A stretch of 64,000 nt of DNA from Gaiella occulta (GCF_003351045.1 NZ_QQZY01000005.1:124001-188000), one strand, 5' to 3'; positions 25,462 to 33,893 are shown, numbered from the stretch's first letter. A program made the numbers and translations. The notes: generated by a model not told the origin, from the letters alone.

Positions 25462-26574
25462 ATGAGGAGTCGTTGGAGCATCGGCGCGGCACTCGCCGTC
25501 ATGGCGGTCGCGGCGCTCACGTTCGTCTCGCTCGGATCGGCGAAACCGGCCTCGGCGAAGGTGGACAAGGTGACGCTGCAGCTCAAGTGGGTGGCGCAGG
25601 CGCAGTTCGCCGGCTACTACGCGGCGGCGGCGAAGGGCTACTACAAGCAGTTCGGCCTCGACGTCACGATCAAGCCGGGCGGCCCCGACATCACGCCGGA
25701 GCAGGTCGTCGCCTCCGGCCAGGCCGAGTTCGGCATCGACTGGCTGCCGTCGCTGCTCGCGACGCGCGACAAGGGCGGGGACATCGTCAACATCGCCCAG
25801 GTGTTCAGGCGCTCGGGCATGACGGAGCTGACCTGGAAGGACAGCGGCATCACGACCGTGGCCCAGATGAAGGGCAAGAAGGTCGGCGTGTGGTGCTGCG
25901 GCAACGAGAACGAGCTGTTCGCCGCGCTCGTCAAGAACGGGCTCAACCCGAAGAAGGCGAGCGACGTCAAGATCATCAACCAGCCGTTCGACATGAACCT
26001 GTTCCTGCAGCGCAAGGTCGACGCCGCCGCGGCGATGACCTACAACGAGCTGGCGCAGGTGCTCGAGACGAAGAACCCGAAGACGGGCAAGCTCTACACG
26101 CTCGCCGACTTGAACGTGATCACGATGGAGAAGGCCGGCACGGCGATGCTCGAGGATGGGATCTTCGCCACGGGCGACTGGCTCAAGGACCCGAACAACG
26201 TCGACATCGCGAAGCGCTTCGTCGCGGCGTCCCTGAAGGGCTGGGCGTACTGCCGCGACAACCTCGCGGCCTGCACGGCGATCGTGCTCAAGAACGGCAC
26301 GCTGCTCGGCAAGGGCCACCAGACGTGGCAGATGAACGAGATCAACAAGCTCGTCTGGCCCTCCCCCGGCGGTGTCGGGGTGATGGACCCGGCGGCGTTC
26401 ACGCGCACGGCGAAGATCGCGCAGCAGTTCAAGGTGATCACGAAGGCCCCGCAGGGCGCCTATCGCACCGACATCGCAAAGGGCGCGCTCGCGCTCCTGA
26501 AGAAGCAGGGTGTCAACGTCGTCGGCGCCGGCTACAAGCCCGCCGTCGTCAAGGTCACCCCGGGCGGCAAGTAG
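25462..26574 (+). CDS. NMT1/THI5-type ABC substrate-binding protein
   Basis: The 370-residue exported protein has a Sec signal (RSRW, hydrophobic residues about 8-27, cleavage near AKPASA). The mature part starts VTLQLKWVAQAQFAGYYAAAAKGYYKQFGLDV, the hallmark of NMT1/THI5-like (PF09084) proteins. Relatives bind thiamin pyrimidine precursors, riboflavin or sulfonates. KKVGVWCCGNENELF marks the ligand-loop region. A GGAGGAGG ribosome-binding site precedes ATG 25462. Given the dihydropyrimidinase downstream, a pyrimidine or hydantoin ligand is my inference. A strong hairpin follows the stop. Confidence 0.88.
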   Translation: MRSRWSIGAALAVMAVAALTFVSLGSAKPASAKVDKVTLQLKWVAQAQFAGYYAAAAKGYYKQFGLDVTIKPGGPDITPEQVVASGQAEFGIDWLPSLLATRDKGGDIVNIAQVFRRSGMTELTWKDSGITTVAQMKGKKVGVWCCGNENELFAALVKNGLNPKKASDVKIINQPFDMNLFLQRKVDAAAAMTYNELAQVLETKNPKTGKLYTLADLNVITMEKAGTAMLEDGIFATGDWLKDPNNVDIAKRFVAASLKGWAYCRDNLAACTAIVLKNGTLLGKGHQTWQMNEINKLVWPSPGGVGVMDPAAFTRTAKIAQQFKVITKAPQGAYRTDIAKGALALLKKQGVNVVGAGYKPAVVKVTPGGK

Positions 26575-26587
26575 CCCGATCGACCAC

Positions 26588-26616
26588 GAGCCCCGGGCCG
26601 TCGCGGCCCGGGGCTC
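26588..26616 (+). terminator. 12-bp GC hairpin after binding-protein gene
   Basis: GAGCCCCGGGCC (26588-26599) and GGCCCGGGGCTC (26605-26616) form a perfect stem with a GTCGC loop, followed by CCCTTCC. It may partly terminate or stabilise the binding-protein message, which usually needs higher expression, before the dihydropyrimidinase gene 24 bases on. Confidence 0.6.
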
Positions 26617-26639
26617 CCCTTCCGGCGAAAGGAGGCCCG

Positions 26640-28031
26640 GTGTCCGTTCTCATCAAGGGCGGTCGCATCGTCACGGCGGCCGACAGCACCGTCGGCGACG
26701 TCTACATCGAGGGGGAGCGCGTCTCCCGCATCGGGACGTCCCTCGAGGACGACGCCGACGTCGTCATCGACGCGACGGGGAAGCTCGTGCTCCCGGGCGC
26801 GATCGACCCCCACACCCACCTCGACATGCCGTTCGGCGGCACGGTCACCATCGACGACTTCACCTCCGGGCAGACGGCGGCAGCGTTCGGAGGCACCACC
26901 TGCCACGTCGACTTCTGCATCCAGGCCAGGGGCCAGTCGTTCACCGACGCGCTCGCCGCCTGGCACGAGAAGCGGGAGGGCAGGGCGATCATCGACAACG
27001 GCTTCCACATCGCCGTCACCGACCTGGACGAAGGCGGCTCGCTCGAGGAGCTCGCGACCCTGCCCGAGCAGGGCGTGACCTCGTACAAGCTGTTCATGGC
27101 CTACAAGGGCGCACTCATGGTCGACGACGAGACGCTGTTCCGGACGATGGAGGTCGCCGCACGCACGGGCGCCCTCGTGATGGTGCACGCGGAGAACGGC
27201 GACGCGATCGACGTGCTCGTGCGGGAGGCGCTCGCCGCCGGCAACAGCGCGCCCGTGTACCACGCGCTGACGCGCCCGCCCGAGCTCGAGGGCGAGGCGA
27301 CGAACCGGGCCATCCAGCTCGCACGCGTCGCCGGCGCGCCGCTGTACGTCGTGCACGTGTCGTGCAAGGAGGCCGTGCACCCGATCGCCAAGGCCCGCCG
27401 GGCCGGCTGGGACGTGTGGGGGGAGACCTGCACCCAGTACTTCTTCATCGACCAGAGCTATCTCGAGCGGCCGGACTTCGAAGGCGCCAAGTACGTGTAC
27501 ACGCCGCCGCCGCGCCCGCGGGAGAACCAGCAGGTGCTCTGGGACGCGGTGCGCACCGACGTGCTCTCGGCCATCTCCACCGACCACTGCGCGTTCCTGT
27601 GGGACGGGCAGAAGACGATGGGCAAGGACGACTTCTCGAAGATCCCGAACGGAGGGCCGGGGCTCGAGAACCGGCTCCACATGATCCACGAGTTCGGCGT
27701 CCGCGTCGGGCGAATCTCGCTCAACCGCATGGTCGAGCTGCTGGCGACGAACCCCGCCAAGCTCTTCGGCCTCTATCCGCGCAAGGGCACGATCGCCCCG
27801 GGCTCCGACGCGGACATCGTGATCTTCGACCCGAGCCGCAGGAAGACGATCACCGCGGCCGGCCAGCACTCGAAGTCGGACTACAACCTGTTCGAGGGCG
27901 TCGAGGTGACGGGCGACGTCGACACGACATTGATCCGCGGCACCGTCGTCGTCGACGGCGGCGAGCTCAAGGTGGATCCGGGCTTCGGGCAATTCGTACG
28001 GCGGGCGCGGTTCGGCGAGGAGTTGCAGTAG
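26640..28031 (+). CDS. Dihydropyrimidinase (D-hydantoinase family)
   Basis: The 463-residue amidohydrolase opens the ring of 5,6-dihydrouracil or hydantoins to N-carbamoyl amino acids. The binuclear zinc site is complete: H58 and H60 in DPHTHLD, carboxylated K150 in SYKLFMAYKG, H183 in MVHAEN, H239 in YVVHVS and D315 in STDHCAF. The Tyr of FMAYKG is the usual substrate-contact residue. The C-terminus has GSDADIVIFDPSRRKTI and SDYNLFEG, both typical of dihydropyrimidinases. GTG 26640 is preceded by AAAGGAGG. It lies between an importer and a class III aminotransferase, which fits pyrimidine catabolism; allantoinase is unlikely. Confidence 0.93.
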   Translation: MSVLIKGGRIVTAADSTVGDVYIEGERVSRIGTSLEDDADVVIDATGKLVLPGAIDPHTHLDMPFGGTVTIDDFTSGQTAAAFGGTTCHVDFCIQARGQSFTDALAAWHEKREGRAIIDNGFHIAVTDLDEGGSLEELATLPEQGVTSYKLFMAYKGALMVDDETLFRTMEVAARTGALVMVHAENGDAIDVLVREALAAGNSAPVYHALTRPPELEGEATNRAIQLARVAGAPLYVVHVSCKEAVHPIAKARRAGWDVWGETCTQYFFIDQSYLERPDFEGAKYVYTPPPRPRENQQVLWDAVRTDVLSAISTDHCAFLWDGQKTMGKDDFSKIPNGGPGLENRLHMIHEFGVRVGRISLNRMVELLATNPAKLFGLYPRKGTIAPGSDADIVIFDPSRRKTITAAGQHSKSDYNLFEGVEVTGDVDTTLIRGTVVVDGGELKVDPGFGQFVRRARFGEELQ

Positions 28032-28042
28032 CCTTGCTGCAA

Positions 28043-28093
28043 GATCGGGGATCCTCGAGCGGGGATCCTCGATCGCGCAGATCCCTGAAGGAG
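28043..28093 (+). repeat. Dispersed hairpin element, copy B
   Basis: GATCGGGGATCC (28043-28054) pairs with GGATCCTCGATC (28063-28074) through 12 positions including one G-T. The tag TCGCGCAGATCCCTGAAGGAG follows at 28073-28093. It lies 12 bases after the dihydropyrimidinase stop and could terminate it. The tag matches copy A at 17501-17520 in reverse. Within the hairpin CGGGGATCCTCGA is directly repeated (28046-28058, 28060-28072). The rest of the 259-base gap up to 28291 holds only the promoter signal of the aminotransferase. Confidence 0.5.
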
Positions 28094-28254
28094 ACGCGCC
28101 CGCGCGCCTCTCCCGGCGGTCGTCGCCGGCTCCGCACACGCGCTGTCGCGGCGTCGGCCGTTCGTTACCGCCCCTACGACTTCCGGGTCGAACGTCGCGG
28201 GAGGGCGGGCTTGCGGCCGTTGCGCCACGAGCCGTGCCGATCCAGCCGCCGCGG

Positions 28255-28260
28255 TACGAT
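28255..28260 (+). promoter_or_regulatory. -10 hexamer TACGAT for aminotransferase gene
   Basis: TACGAT lies 30 bases before the GTG at 28291, and a Shine-Dalgarno AAGGAGG (28279-28285) lies between them, so this message would have a short leader. No good -35 is visible. Confidence 0.3.
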
Positions 28261-28290
28261 CGCCTCATACCGACGATCAAGGAGGCGCGC

Positions 28291-29661
28291 GTGGCGACAA
28301 CCGAGACCGATCCCCGCACCATCGACCCGAATCTCGGCGCCCAGATCGTCGCCGACGCCAGGGAGCACGTCCTCTACTCCTGGTCCGTCCAGAGCGCGAT
28401 CAACCCCATTCCCGTCGCGGGCGCCGAGGGCCGCCATTTCTGGGACTACGACGGCAAGCGCTACCTCGACTTCGCCTCGCAGCTCGTCAACGTCAACATC
28501 GGCCACCAGCATCCGAAGATCATCCAGGCGATCAAGGACCAGGCGGACAAGCTGTGCACGATCGGGCCGCCGATGGCCAACGAGTCACGCTCGCAGCTCG
28601 GACGCATGCTCGCCGAGGTGACCCCGGGCGACCTGTCGGTGTCGTTCTTCACCAACGGCGGCACCGAGGCGAACGAGAACGCGGTCAAGCTCGCGCGCCT
28701 GGTCACCGGGCGCCACAAGATCATCGCGCGCTACCGCTCCTACCACGGCGCCACGCACGGGGCCGTCACGCTCACCGGCGACCCGCGCCGCTGGGCGGTC
28801 GAGCCGGGCATGGCGGGCGTCGTGCGTGCCTTCGATCCGTACACCTACCGCTGCCCCGCCGGCCATCCGGATCCGTGCCCCGTCTGCTCGGGCGCCCCGC
28901 ATCTGGAGGAGATCCTCGCCTACGAGGGCGCCCACACGGTGGCGGCGATCATCCTGGAGACGGTCACCGGCACGAACGGCATCATCGTCCCGCCGGACGG
29001 CTACCTGCAGTCCGTGCGCGAGGTGTGCGACCGGCACGGCATCCTGCTCATCCTCGACGAGGTGATGGCCGGCTTCGGCCGCACCGGCAAGTGGTTCGCG
29101 TGCGAGCACTGGGATGTCGTCCCCGACATCCTCTGCGTCGCGAAGGGCATCAACTCGGGCTATGTGCCGCTCGGCGCCATGATCGCCCGCGGCGAGATCA
29201 TCGACCAGGTGCGCGACCGCTTCTTCCCCGGCGGCCTCACCTACGCCGGTCATCCGCTTGCGTGCGCGTCCGCGGTTGCCTCGATCGAGGCGTTTCGCGA
29301 GGAGGGCGTTGTCGAGAACGCGGCAGCGATGGGCGACTACTTCCGTGAGGCGCTCGGTCGCCTGCAGGAGCGGCACCCGTCGATCGGCGAGGTGCGTGGC
29401 CTCGGCTGTTTCTGGGGTATCGAGCTCGTCCGCGACCGCGAGACGAAGGAGATGCTCGTTCCCTTCAACGCGTCGGGCGAGGCGGCGGCTCCGGTCTCCC
29501 GCGTGGCGAAGGCGGCGCTCGAGCGCGGGCTCTATCTGATGACCCACTGGAACGTCGTCATGGTCGTGCCGCCGCTGACGATCACGCGCGAGGAGGCCGA
29601 GGAGGGGATCGCGATCCTCGACGACGTGCTCGCGATCGCCGACGAGTACTACCAGGAATAG
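28291..29661 (+). CDS. Class III PLP aminotransferase (probable beta-alanine aminotransferase)
   Basis: The 456-residue fold-type I transaminase has FFTNGGTEANENAVKLAR, YRSYHGATHGA, D256 in LILDEVMAGFGRTGKW, Schiff-base K285 in CVAKGINSGYVPLGA and GGLTYAGHPLACA. A cysteine-rich insert CPAGHPDPCPVC occurs at about residues 188-199. Omega-amino acid:pyruvate transaminases of this class remove the amino group of beta-alanine, which would complete uracil breakdown to malonate semialdehyde. GTG 28291 has a good AAGGAGG site. The last codons differ from the duplicate at 35221: DEYYQE here versus DEYVA there, and this copy lacks the terminator found after the duplicate, so its 3' end looks altered. 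Confidence 0.9.
   Translation: MATTETDPRTIDPNLGAQIVADAREHVLYSWSVQSAINPIPVAGAEGRHFWDYDGKRYLDFASQLVNVNIGHQHPKIIQAIKDQADKLCTIGPPMANESRSQLGRMLAEVTPGDLSVSFFTNGGTEANENAVKLARLVTGRHKIIARYRSYHGATHGAVTLTGDPRRWAVEPGMAGVVRAFDPYTYRCPAGHPDPCPVCSGAPHLEEILAYEGAHTVAAIILETVTGTNGIIVPPDGYLQSVREVCDRHGILLILDEVMAGFGRTGKWFACEHWDVVPDILCVAKGINSGYVPLGAMIARGEIIDQVRDRFFPGGLTYAGHPLACASAVASIEAFREEGVVENAAAMGDYFREALGRLQERHPSIGEVRGLGCFWGIELVRDRETKEMLVPFNASGEAAAPVSRVAKAALERGLYLMTHWNVVMVVPPLTITREEAEEGIAILDDVLAIADEYYQE
29055..29649 (+). repeat. 595-bp direct repeat, left copy
   Basis: This stretch of the aminotransferase gene (codon 255/256 to near the end) recurs at 35221-35815 with one difference, A at 29600 against C at 35766 (Glu to Ala). 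The identity is at the DNA level across the whole length. Confidence 0.97.
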
Positions 29662-29680
29662 ACGAGTACTACCAGGAATA
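29641..29680 (+). repeat. Perfect 20-bp tandem duplication at aminotransferase stop
   Basis: GACGAGTACTACCAGGAATA occurs twice head to tail (29641-29660 and 29661-29680). The first unit holds the last codons and, with the next base, the TAG stop. It marks the left edge of the inserted segment. Confidence 0.97.
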
Positions 29681-29706
29681 GCGGGACGGCCCGATCGGGC
29701 GCACGC

Positions 29707-30648
29707 CTACGGGACGATCACGAGCTTGCGGCCGGCCCCTTCCTCCTGACGACGCCAGGCGTCCGCGATGCCGTCGAGCGGGACGCACTCGACCTCGATC
29801 ACGATCCTGCCGGCGACGGCATGGTCGACCAGGCGGCGGAAGTGCTCGGCGATCACGTCAAGCGGGACGGCAAAGCTCGAGTAGCCGAGGATTTCAAGCT
29901 GCTTTCCCCGCACCGCTGCCGACGTGAGGGAAGCGGCGGCACCCGCCGACTGACCCAGGTTGACGATCCGCGCCCCTGGCGCCGCGGCTTCGGCCGCCGC
30001 GACCGCGGGCTCGCCCCACAGCGGGTCGATCACGAGCTGCGGCCCTTCACCACCACACGCTTCCCGCAGCGCCGCCGCGAGGTCGCCGTGCGCATCGAGC
30101 TTCACCGTGACGTCGGCGCCTGCCTCGAACGCCCGCTCCAGCGCCGCCTCGCTGCGGCCCGCGGCAACGACGCGCCCGGCGCCGAGGAGCTTCGCGCCCT
30201 GAACGGCCACAAGTCCTGCGGTGCCGGTTGCACCGAGCACGAGCACGGTCTCGCCCTCCCGGACGGGAGAGCGCCAGGCGACCGGAAGCCAGCCGGCGAG
30301 CCCGGCGATCCCGAGTGCTGCTGCGACGGCGGGATCCGCACCGGTCGGGACCGGGACGACGAGAGCGCCAGCCGAAGCGAGCGCCGCCATCGTCCCGTCT
30401 CGGCTCACGCCGAGCCCGCCGCCGTGCGTCCACACGAGCTCGCCCGACCCACGCAGGCGGCCGACGCACTCGCAGCCCGGTACGAAAGGTAGCGGCGGAT
30501 ACCCGCCGTAGAACCGCCCGCTGCCGACGGCGATGTCGATCGGATTCAGCGGCGCCGCGAGCACCTCGACCAGCGTCTCCGCCGCAGGATCGGGCGCCTC
30601 GCCCATCGTGGGCGGCCGCCCGAGCTCTGTTATCTGCGCCGCTCGCAC
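29707..30648 (-). CDS. MDR-family quinone oxidoreductase-like protein
   Basis: The 313-residue protein belongs to the medium-chain dehydrogenase/reductase superfamily, zinc-independent quinone-oxidoreductase branch. It has the N-terminal GroES-like half with LVEVLAAPLNPIDIAVGSG and FVPGCECVGRL, and a Rossmann half with VLVLGATGTAGLVAVQGAKLLGAGRVVAAGR. Catalytic-zinc cysteines are absent. I chose GTG 30648, eight bases after the binding-protein stop, with GGGAAGG upstream, rather than an ATG inside that gene. It is the last gene of the leftward ABC cluster and may oxidise or reduce the imported compound; substrate unknown. Confidence 0.82.
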   Translation of the reverse strand: MRAAQITELGRPPTMGEAPDPAAETLVEVLAAPLNPIDIAVGSGRFYGGYPPLPFVPGCECVGRLRGSGELVWTHGGGLGVSRDGTMAALASAGALVVPVPTGADPAVAAALGIAGLAGWLPVAWRSPVREGETVLVLGATGTAGLVAVQGAKLLGAGRVVAAGRSEAALERAFEAGADVTVKLDAHGDLAAALREACGGEGPQLVIDPLWGEPAVAAAEAAAPGARIVNLGQSAGAAASLTSAAVRGKQLEILGYSSFAVPLDVIAEHFRRLVDHAVAGRIVIEVECVPLDGIADAWRRQEEGAGRKLVIVP

Positions 30649-30656
30649 CGCCGCGG

Positions 30657-32060
30657 TCAGACCTTCCCCTGTGCGCGCCACTTCCGGAAGATCTCCTTGA
30701 TCTGGCGGTCGTAGGTGAGCGCGGCGTCATCCGGTGTCCGTTTGCCCTGCGCGACCTCTGCGAACATCTGTGGGATCAGGAACTTGTTGAACATCTCGTC
30801 GATGGCGGCGTTCGAGGTGCCGGGGTAGCCGACGTTCTTCGTGTACTTGTCGGCGATCTCCGCCAGCACCGTGTACTTCCCGGCCGGCTTTGCGATCGGA
30901 TCCCGCTCGACGCGGCGTTTGATGTTGGGCACCGACCTCGGCCACGTCGGGAAGTTGTAGAACTTCGAGTTCTCGAACGCGCCGACGTACTTCGTCTCGA
31001 GGTCGGCGAGGAACTTCTTTGCCATCTTCTTGTTCTTGGCGAACTTCCAGATCACGTAGCAGCCCATCACGTGCTCGAGCCCGATGCGGCCATTCGGCCC
31101 GCTCGGGATCGGGAGCAGCTCGATCTTTGCCGCGAGATCCGGGTTGAGGAGCTCGGCGCTGCGGGTGATCGAGATCGCGTTCATTGCGAACGAGAGCCGT
31201 CCGGCGAGCATGGCCTGGTTGTTCGAGGCGGGCGTCCACGCGAAGATCTCGTCCGACATCCCCTGGTCGTACAGCGCTTTGCCGAACTTGAGTGCCTCGC
31301 GCGTTGCCTTCGAGTTGAGCACGACCTGGTTCCTGTCGTTCTGGATGAACGAGCCGAAGCACATCATCAGGGCCATCAGGGCCATGTTCGAGTCGAGCTC
31401 GTTCGACATGCCGATCCCGACCGGATTGCCCATCGCCTTCAGCTTGGGCGCTGCCTTGAGCACGTTGTCCCAGCTCGTCGGCTTGAGCCCGACCTCGCCC
31501 CACAGGTCGGTGCGGTAGTTGGCGGGATCGGGCACGTAGTTGTCTGCGAAGGCGAAGTACTTCTTCGTCTTCGGGTTGTAGGTGCTGCGGAAGGCGAGAT
31601 CGTTCATCTTGCCTCGCTTGCGCGTGACCTCCTCGACGATCTCCTTGTGGTCGATCACCTGATCCTCGTAGGCGGCCGGCGGCGCGAGGAAGAAGAAGAT
31701 GTCGTGACCGCTCTGGGCGGCAACCTCGGCGGCCGCGCGAGCGGGGATATCGGTGGCGCTGATGTGGTCGACGGTCACCTCGGTGTCGTTCGCCGCGCCC
31801 CACCGCTTTATGTAGATGTTGTCGAACCACTTGTCGTACGCGGGCACGAAGTGGCTCCACTGGATGATCCGGAGTGTGTACTTCGCCTCCCTGCCCATGA
31901 ACCGGGCCGGACCTGCGACTGCGGTCTTCGCGCCCATGCCAGCGGCGACCACGGCGGCCGCGCCGATACTCGCGTGACGGATCAGCTCTCGCCGGGTCGT
32001 ACCCCCCCTTCCCTGGCCCTCGCTGCGGGCCGAGCCGGGAACGCGATTCGATGTGGCCAT
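30657..32060 (-). CDS. CUT1-type ABC substrate-binding protein with Tat signal
   Basis: The 467-residue protein is an extracellular solute-binding protein (family 1 type). Its N-terminus has a twin-arginine signal: TTRRELIRHASIGAAAVVAAGM with cleavage near AVAGPA, so it is exported folded by Tat. The mature part holds YTLRIIQWSHFVPAYDKWFDN, YVPDPANYRTDLWGEVGLKPTSWDNVL and DPDLAAKIELLPIPSGPNGR-like segments typical of sugar binders. AAGGAGGAAGG precedes ATG 32060. It heads the leftward operon with two permeases upstream in the same direction. The ligand is unknown; a carbohydrate or polyol is likely from the family. Confidence 0.88.
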   Translation of the reverse strand: MATSNRVPGSARSEGQGRGGTTRRELIRHASIGAAAVVAAGMGAKTAVAGPARFMGREAKYTLRIIQWSHFVPAYDKWFDNIYIKRWGAANDTEVTVDHISATDIPARAAAEVAAQSGHDIFFFLAPPAAYEDQVIDHKEIVEEVTRKRGKMNDLAFRSTYNPKTKKYFAFADNYVPDPANYRTDLWGEVGLKPTSWDNVLKAAPKLKAMGNPVGIGMSNELDSNMALMALMMCFGSFIQNDRNQVVLNSKATREALKFGKALYDQGMSDEIFAWTPASNNQAMLAGRLSFAMNAISITRSAELLNPDLAAKIELLPIPSGPNGRIGLEHVMGCYVIWKFAKNKKMAKKFLADLETKYVGAFENSKFYNFPTWPRSVPNIKRRVERDPIAKPAGKYTVLAEIADKYTKNVGYPGTSNAAIDEMFNKFLIPQMFAEVAQGKRTPDDAALTYDRQIKEIFRKWRAQGKV

Positions 32061-32098
32061 GACTCCCTTCCTCCTTGGTCGTTGGCGGTCGGTATCGG

Positions 32099-32941
32099 CT
32101 AGCGGAAGGCCCCGCCGGTGAATCCTGCGATGAAACGATCGAGGAACGTGTTGTAGAGCAGCGCGAGCGGGATCGACGGGATCAGTGTCGCCGCCATCAG
32201 CGCGCCCCAGAAGAAGACATCACCGCGGATCAGCTCCGTGTAGATGCCCGTCGAGATCGTCTTCGACGAAGAGTTGGTGATGAAGGCGAGCGCGTACACG
32301 AACTCGTTCGCGCAGAGCGAGAACGAGAAGATCACGACGGTGAGGATCCCGGGCAGCGAGATCGGGAACACGACGTGCAGGAGCGACCGCACGCGGGAGG
32401 CGCCGTCGACGAGCGCCGCGTCCTCGAGCTCACGCGGGATCGACTTGAAGAAGCCCATCAGCAGCCACGTTGCGAACGGGATCGTGAAGGACGGGTAGAC
32501 GAGTATGAGCGACCAGAGACTGTCCTGCAGGCCGAGTTCGGCGATCAGGCGCGAGAGCGGAAGGAAGAGGAGCGTCGGCGGCACGAGGTAGACGAGGAAG
32601 ATGCCGACGCCGAGGCTCTGACCCCAACGCCCGGAGAGGCGGGCGAGCGCGTAGCCGGCCGGCAGCGAGACGAGCAGCGTGAAGATGACGACCGTCGCGC
32701 CGACGAGCGCCGTGTTGCCGAGCCAACGGAGGTAGTCGGTCTGCTCGAACAGGAACCGCACGTTGGCGAGGGTCGGCGAGCCCTGGGTGAATCCGAACGG
32801 GTTGTTCTTGGTGTTGTAGAGATCCCCCTCCGTTTTCAGCGCCGTCCAGAGCATCCAGTAGAAGGGAAAGGCGAGCACGATCGCGAACGGCCCGACGACC
32901 ATGTAGGTGAGCAGGTTCTCGCGTGTTCGGCGCGACGGCAT
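32099..32941 (-). CDS. CUT1 ABC permease, MalG type
   Basis: The 280-residue membrane protein has six helices, a FPFYWMLWTALKTEGDL N-terminal signature and the EAA loop EDAALVDGASRVRSLLHVVFPISLPG. These are typical of MalG/UgpE-type subunits of sugar importers. ATG 32941 overlaps the stop of the MalF-type permease by one base (TGATG). It ends 38 bases before the binding-protein gene. It works with the MalF-type partner and the divergent ATPase. Confidence 0.9.
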   Translation of the reverse strand: MPSRRTRENLLTYMVVGPFAIVLAFPFYWMLWTALKTEGDLYNTKNNPFGFTQGSPTLANVRFLFEQTDYLRWLGNTALVGATVVIFTLLVSLPAGYALARLSGRWGQSLGVGIFLVYLVPPTLLFLPLSRLIAELGLQDSLWSLILVYPSFTIPFATWLLMGFFKSIPRELEDAALVDGASRVRSLLHVVFPISLPGILTVVIFSFSLCANEFVYALAFITNSSSKTISTGIYTELIRGDVFFWGALMAATLIPSIPLALLYNTFLDRFIAGFTGGAFR

Positions 32942-33867
32942 CACGTCACCTCGACCCTGCGGGCGAAGACGAGCATGAGCACGGTCACGAGCGCGAGCAC
33001 CGGCAGCAAGTAGAGCGCGATCGCCGCACCCGCGCCGAGCGAGCCGGAACCGATGCCGGTCTGGAACGCCCACATCGGCAGCGTCTGCGTCGAGTTGAAG
33101 GGCCCGCCGCGCGTGAGGATGTAGACGACGGCCATATCGGTTGCCGTGAAGACGATCCCGAACAGGACGGCGATCGTGGCGATCGGGAGCTGCAGCGGCA
33201 GCGTTACGTACCAAAGCTTCTTCAGGCCGGTCGCGCCGTCGACCCGGGCCGCGTCGTTGACCTCGGTGGGGATCGAGGCGAGGCCGGCGATCATGATCAC
33301 GGTGGCGAACGGGAGCAGCCGCCAGGCGTGCACTGTCGTGATCGCGGCGAGCGCGAGCGTCGGGTCGCCGAGCCACTGCGGCGGGTTGAAGGTATCGACG
33401 AGGCTGAGGCTCTTCAGCACCCAGTTCACGACCGAGAAGAGCGAGTCGAAGATCCAGAGGAAGCCGATCGTCGAGAGCGCGACCGGCGCCGCCCACGGCA
33501 GCAGGATGAGGAAGCGTAGGAACCATTTGCCCCTGAACGGGCGGATCAGGAAGTGCGCGAGAATCGAGGCGCCCACGACGATGATCGCGTTTGCGAGCAG
33601 CGTGAAGACGATCGTGTTCCGAAATGCCGTGCGGAAGTTCGGGTCGCTCCACTGGCTCGTGAAGTTGTCGAGCCCGATGAAGTCACCGGTGAGCGACCCG
33701 GCGGTGGCGTCCGTGAGGCTCAGGTAGATCGAGAGCCCGAGCGGCGCTCCCACGAGCAGGACGATGAAGATGATCGCCGGTGAGAGTAGCGCCGGCCCGA
33801 GGAAGCGCCGCTGCTCGAGCAGGTCTCGCCGGCGCTTCCTTCTGGGATAGCCGGCAGCGGTCTCCAT
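32941..33867 (-). CDS. CUT1 ABC permease, MalF type
   Basis: The 308-residue protein has a basic N-terminus (RRKRRRDLLEQRR), about six helices and the EAA loop EVNDAARVDGATGLKKLWYVTLPLQLP. GLDNFTSQWSDPNFRTAFRNTIVFT is a characteristic segment of MalF/UgpA subunits. It is the first gene of the leftward operon, facing the ATPase gene across a 79-base divergent region that contains palindromic sequence. Confidence 0.9.
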   Translation of the reverse strand: METAAGYPRRKRRRDLLEQRRFLGPALLSPAIIFIVLLVGAPLGLSIYLSLTDATAGSLTGDFIGLDNFTSQWSDPNFRTAFRNTIVFTLLANAIIVVGASILAHFLIRPFRGKWFLRFLILLPWAAPVALSTIGFLWIFDSLFSVVNWVLKSLSLVDTFNPPQWLGDPTLALAAITTVHAWRLLPFATVIMIAGLASIPTEVNDAARVDGATGLKKLWYVTLPLQLPIATIAVLFGIVFTATDMAVVYILTRGGPFNSTQTLPMWAFQTGIGSGSLGAGAAIALYLLPVLALVTVLMLVFARRVEVT

Positions 33868-33876
33868 GTCGGCGAT

Positions 33877-33893
33877 TCAAACACCTTGTTTCA
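33877..33893. promoter_or_regulatory. Palindromic operator candidate between divergent ABC genes
   Basis: AAACACCTTGTTT (33879-33891) is a perfect 5-bp inverted repeat with a 3-base centre, extended with one mismatch to TCAAACACCTTGTTTCA. A second pair, CAGCAT (33892-33897) and ATGCTG (33916-33921), is nearby. LacI-family sugar regulators use palindromes of this general form. No regulator gene is in the segment. Confidence 0.35.

Noticed and set aside
29689-29700. Palindrome GCCCGATCGGGC as terminator of the full-length aminotransferase
   Set aside because: Only four base pairs around a four-base loop; too weak compared with the other terminators in the window.
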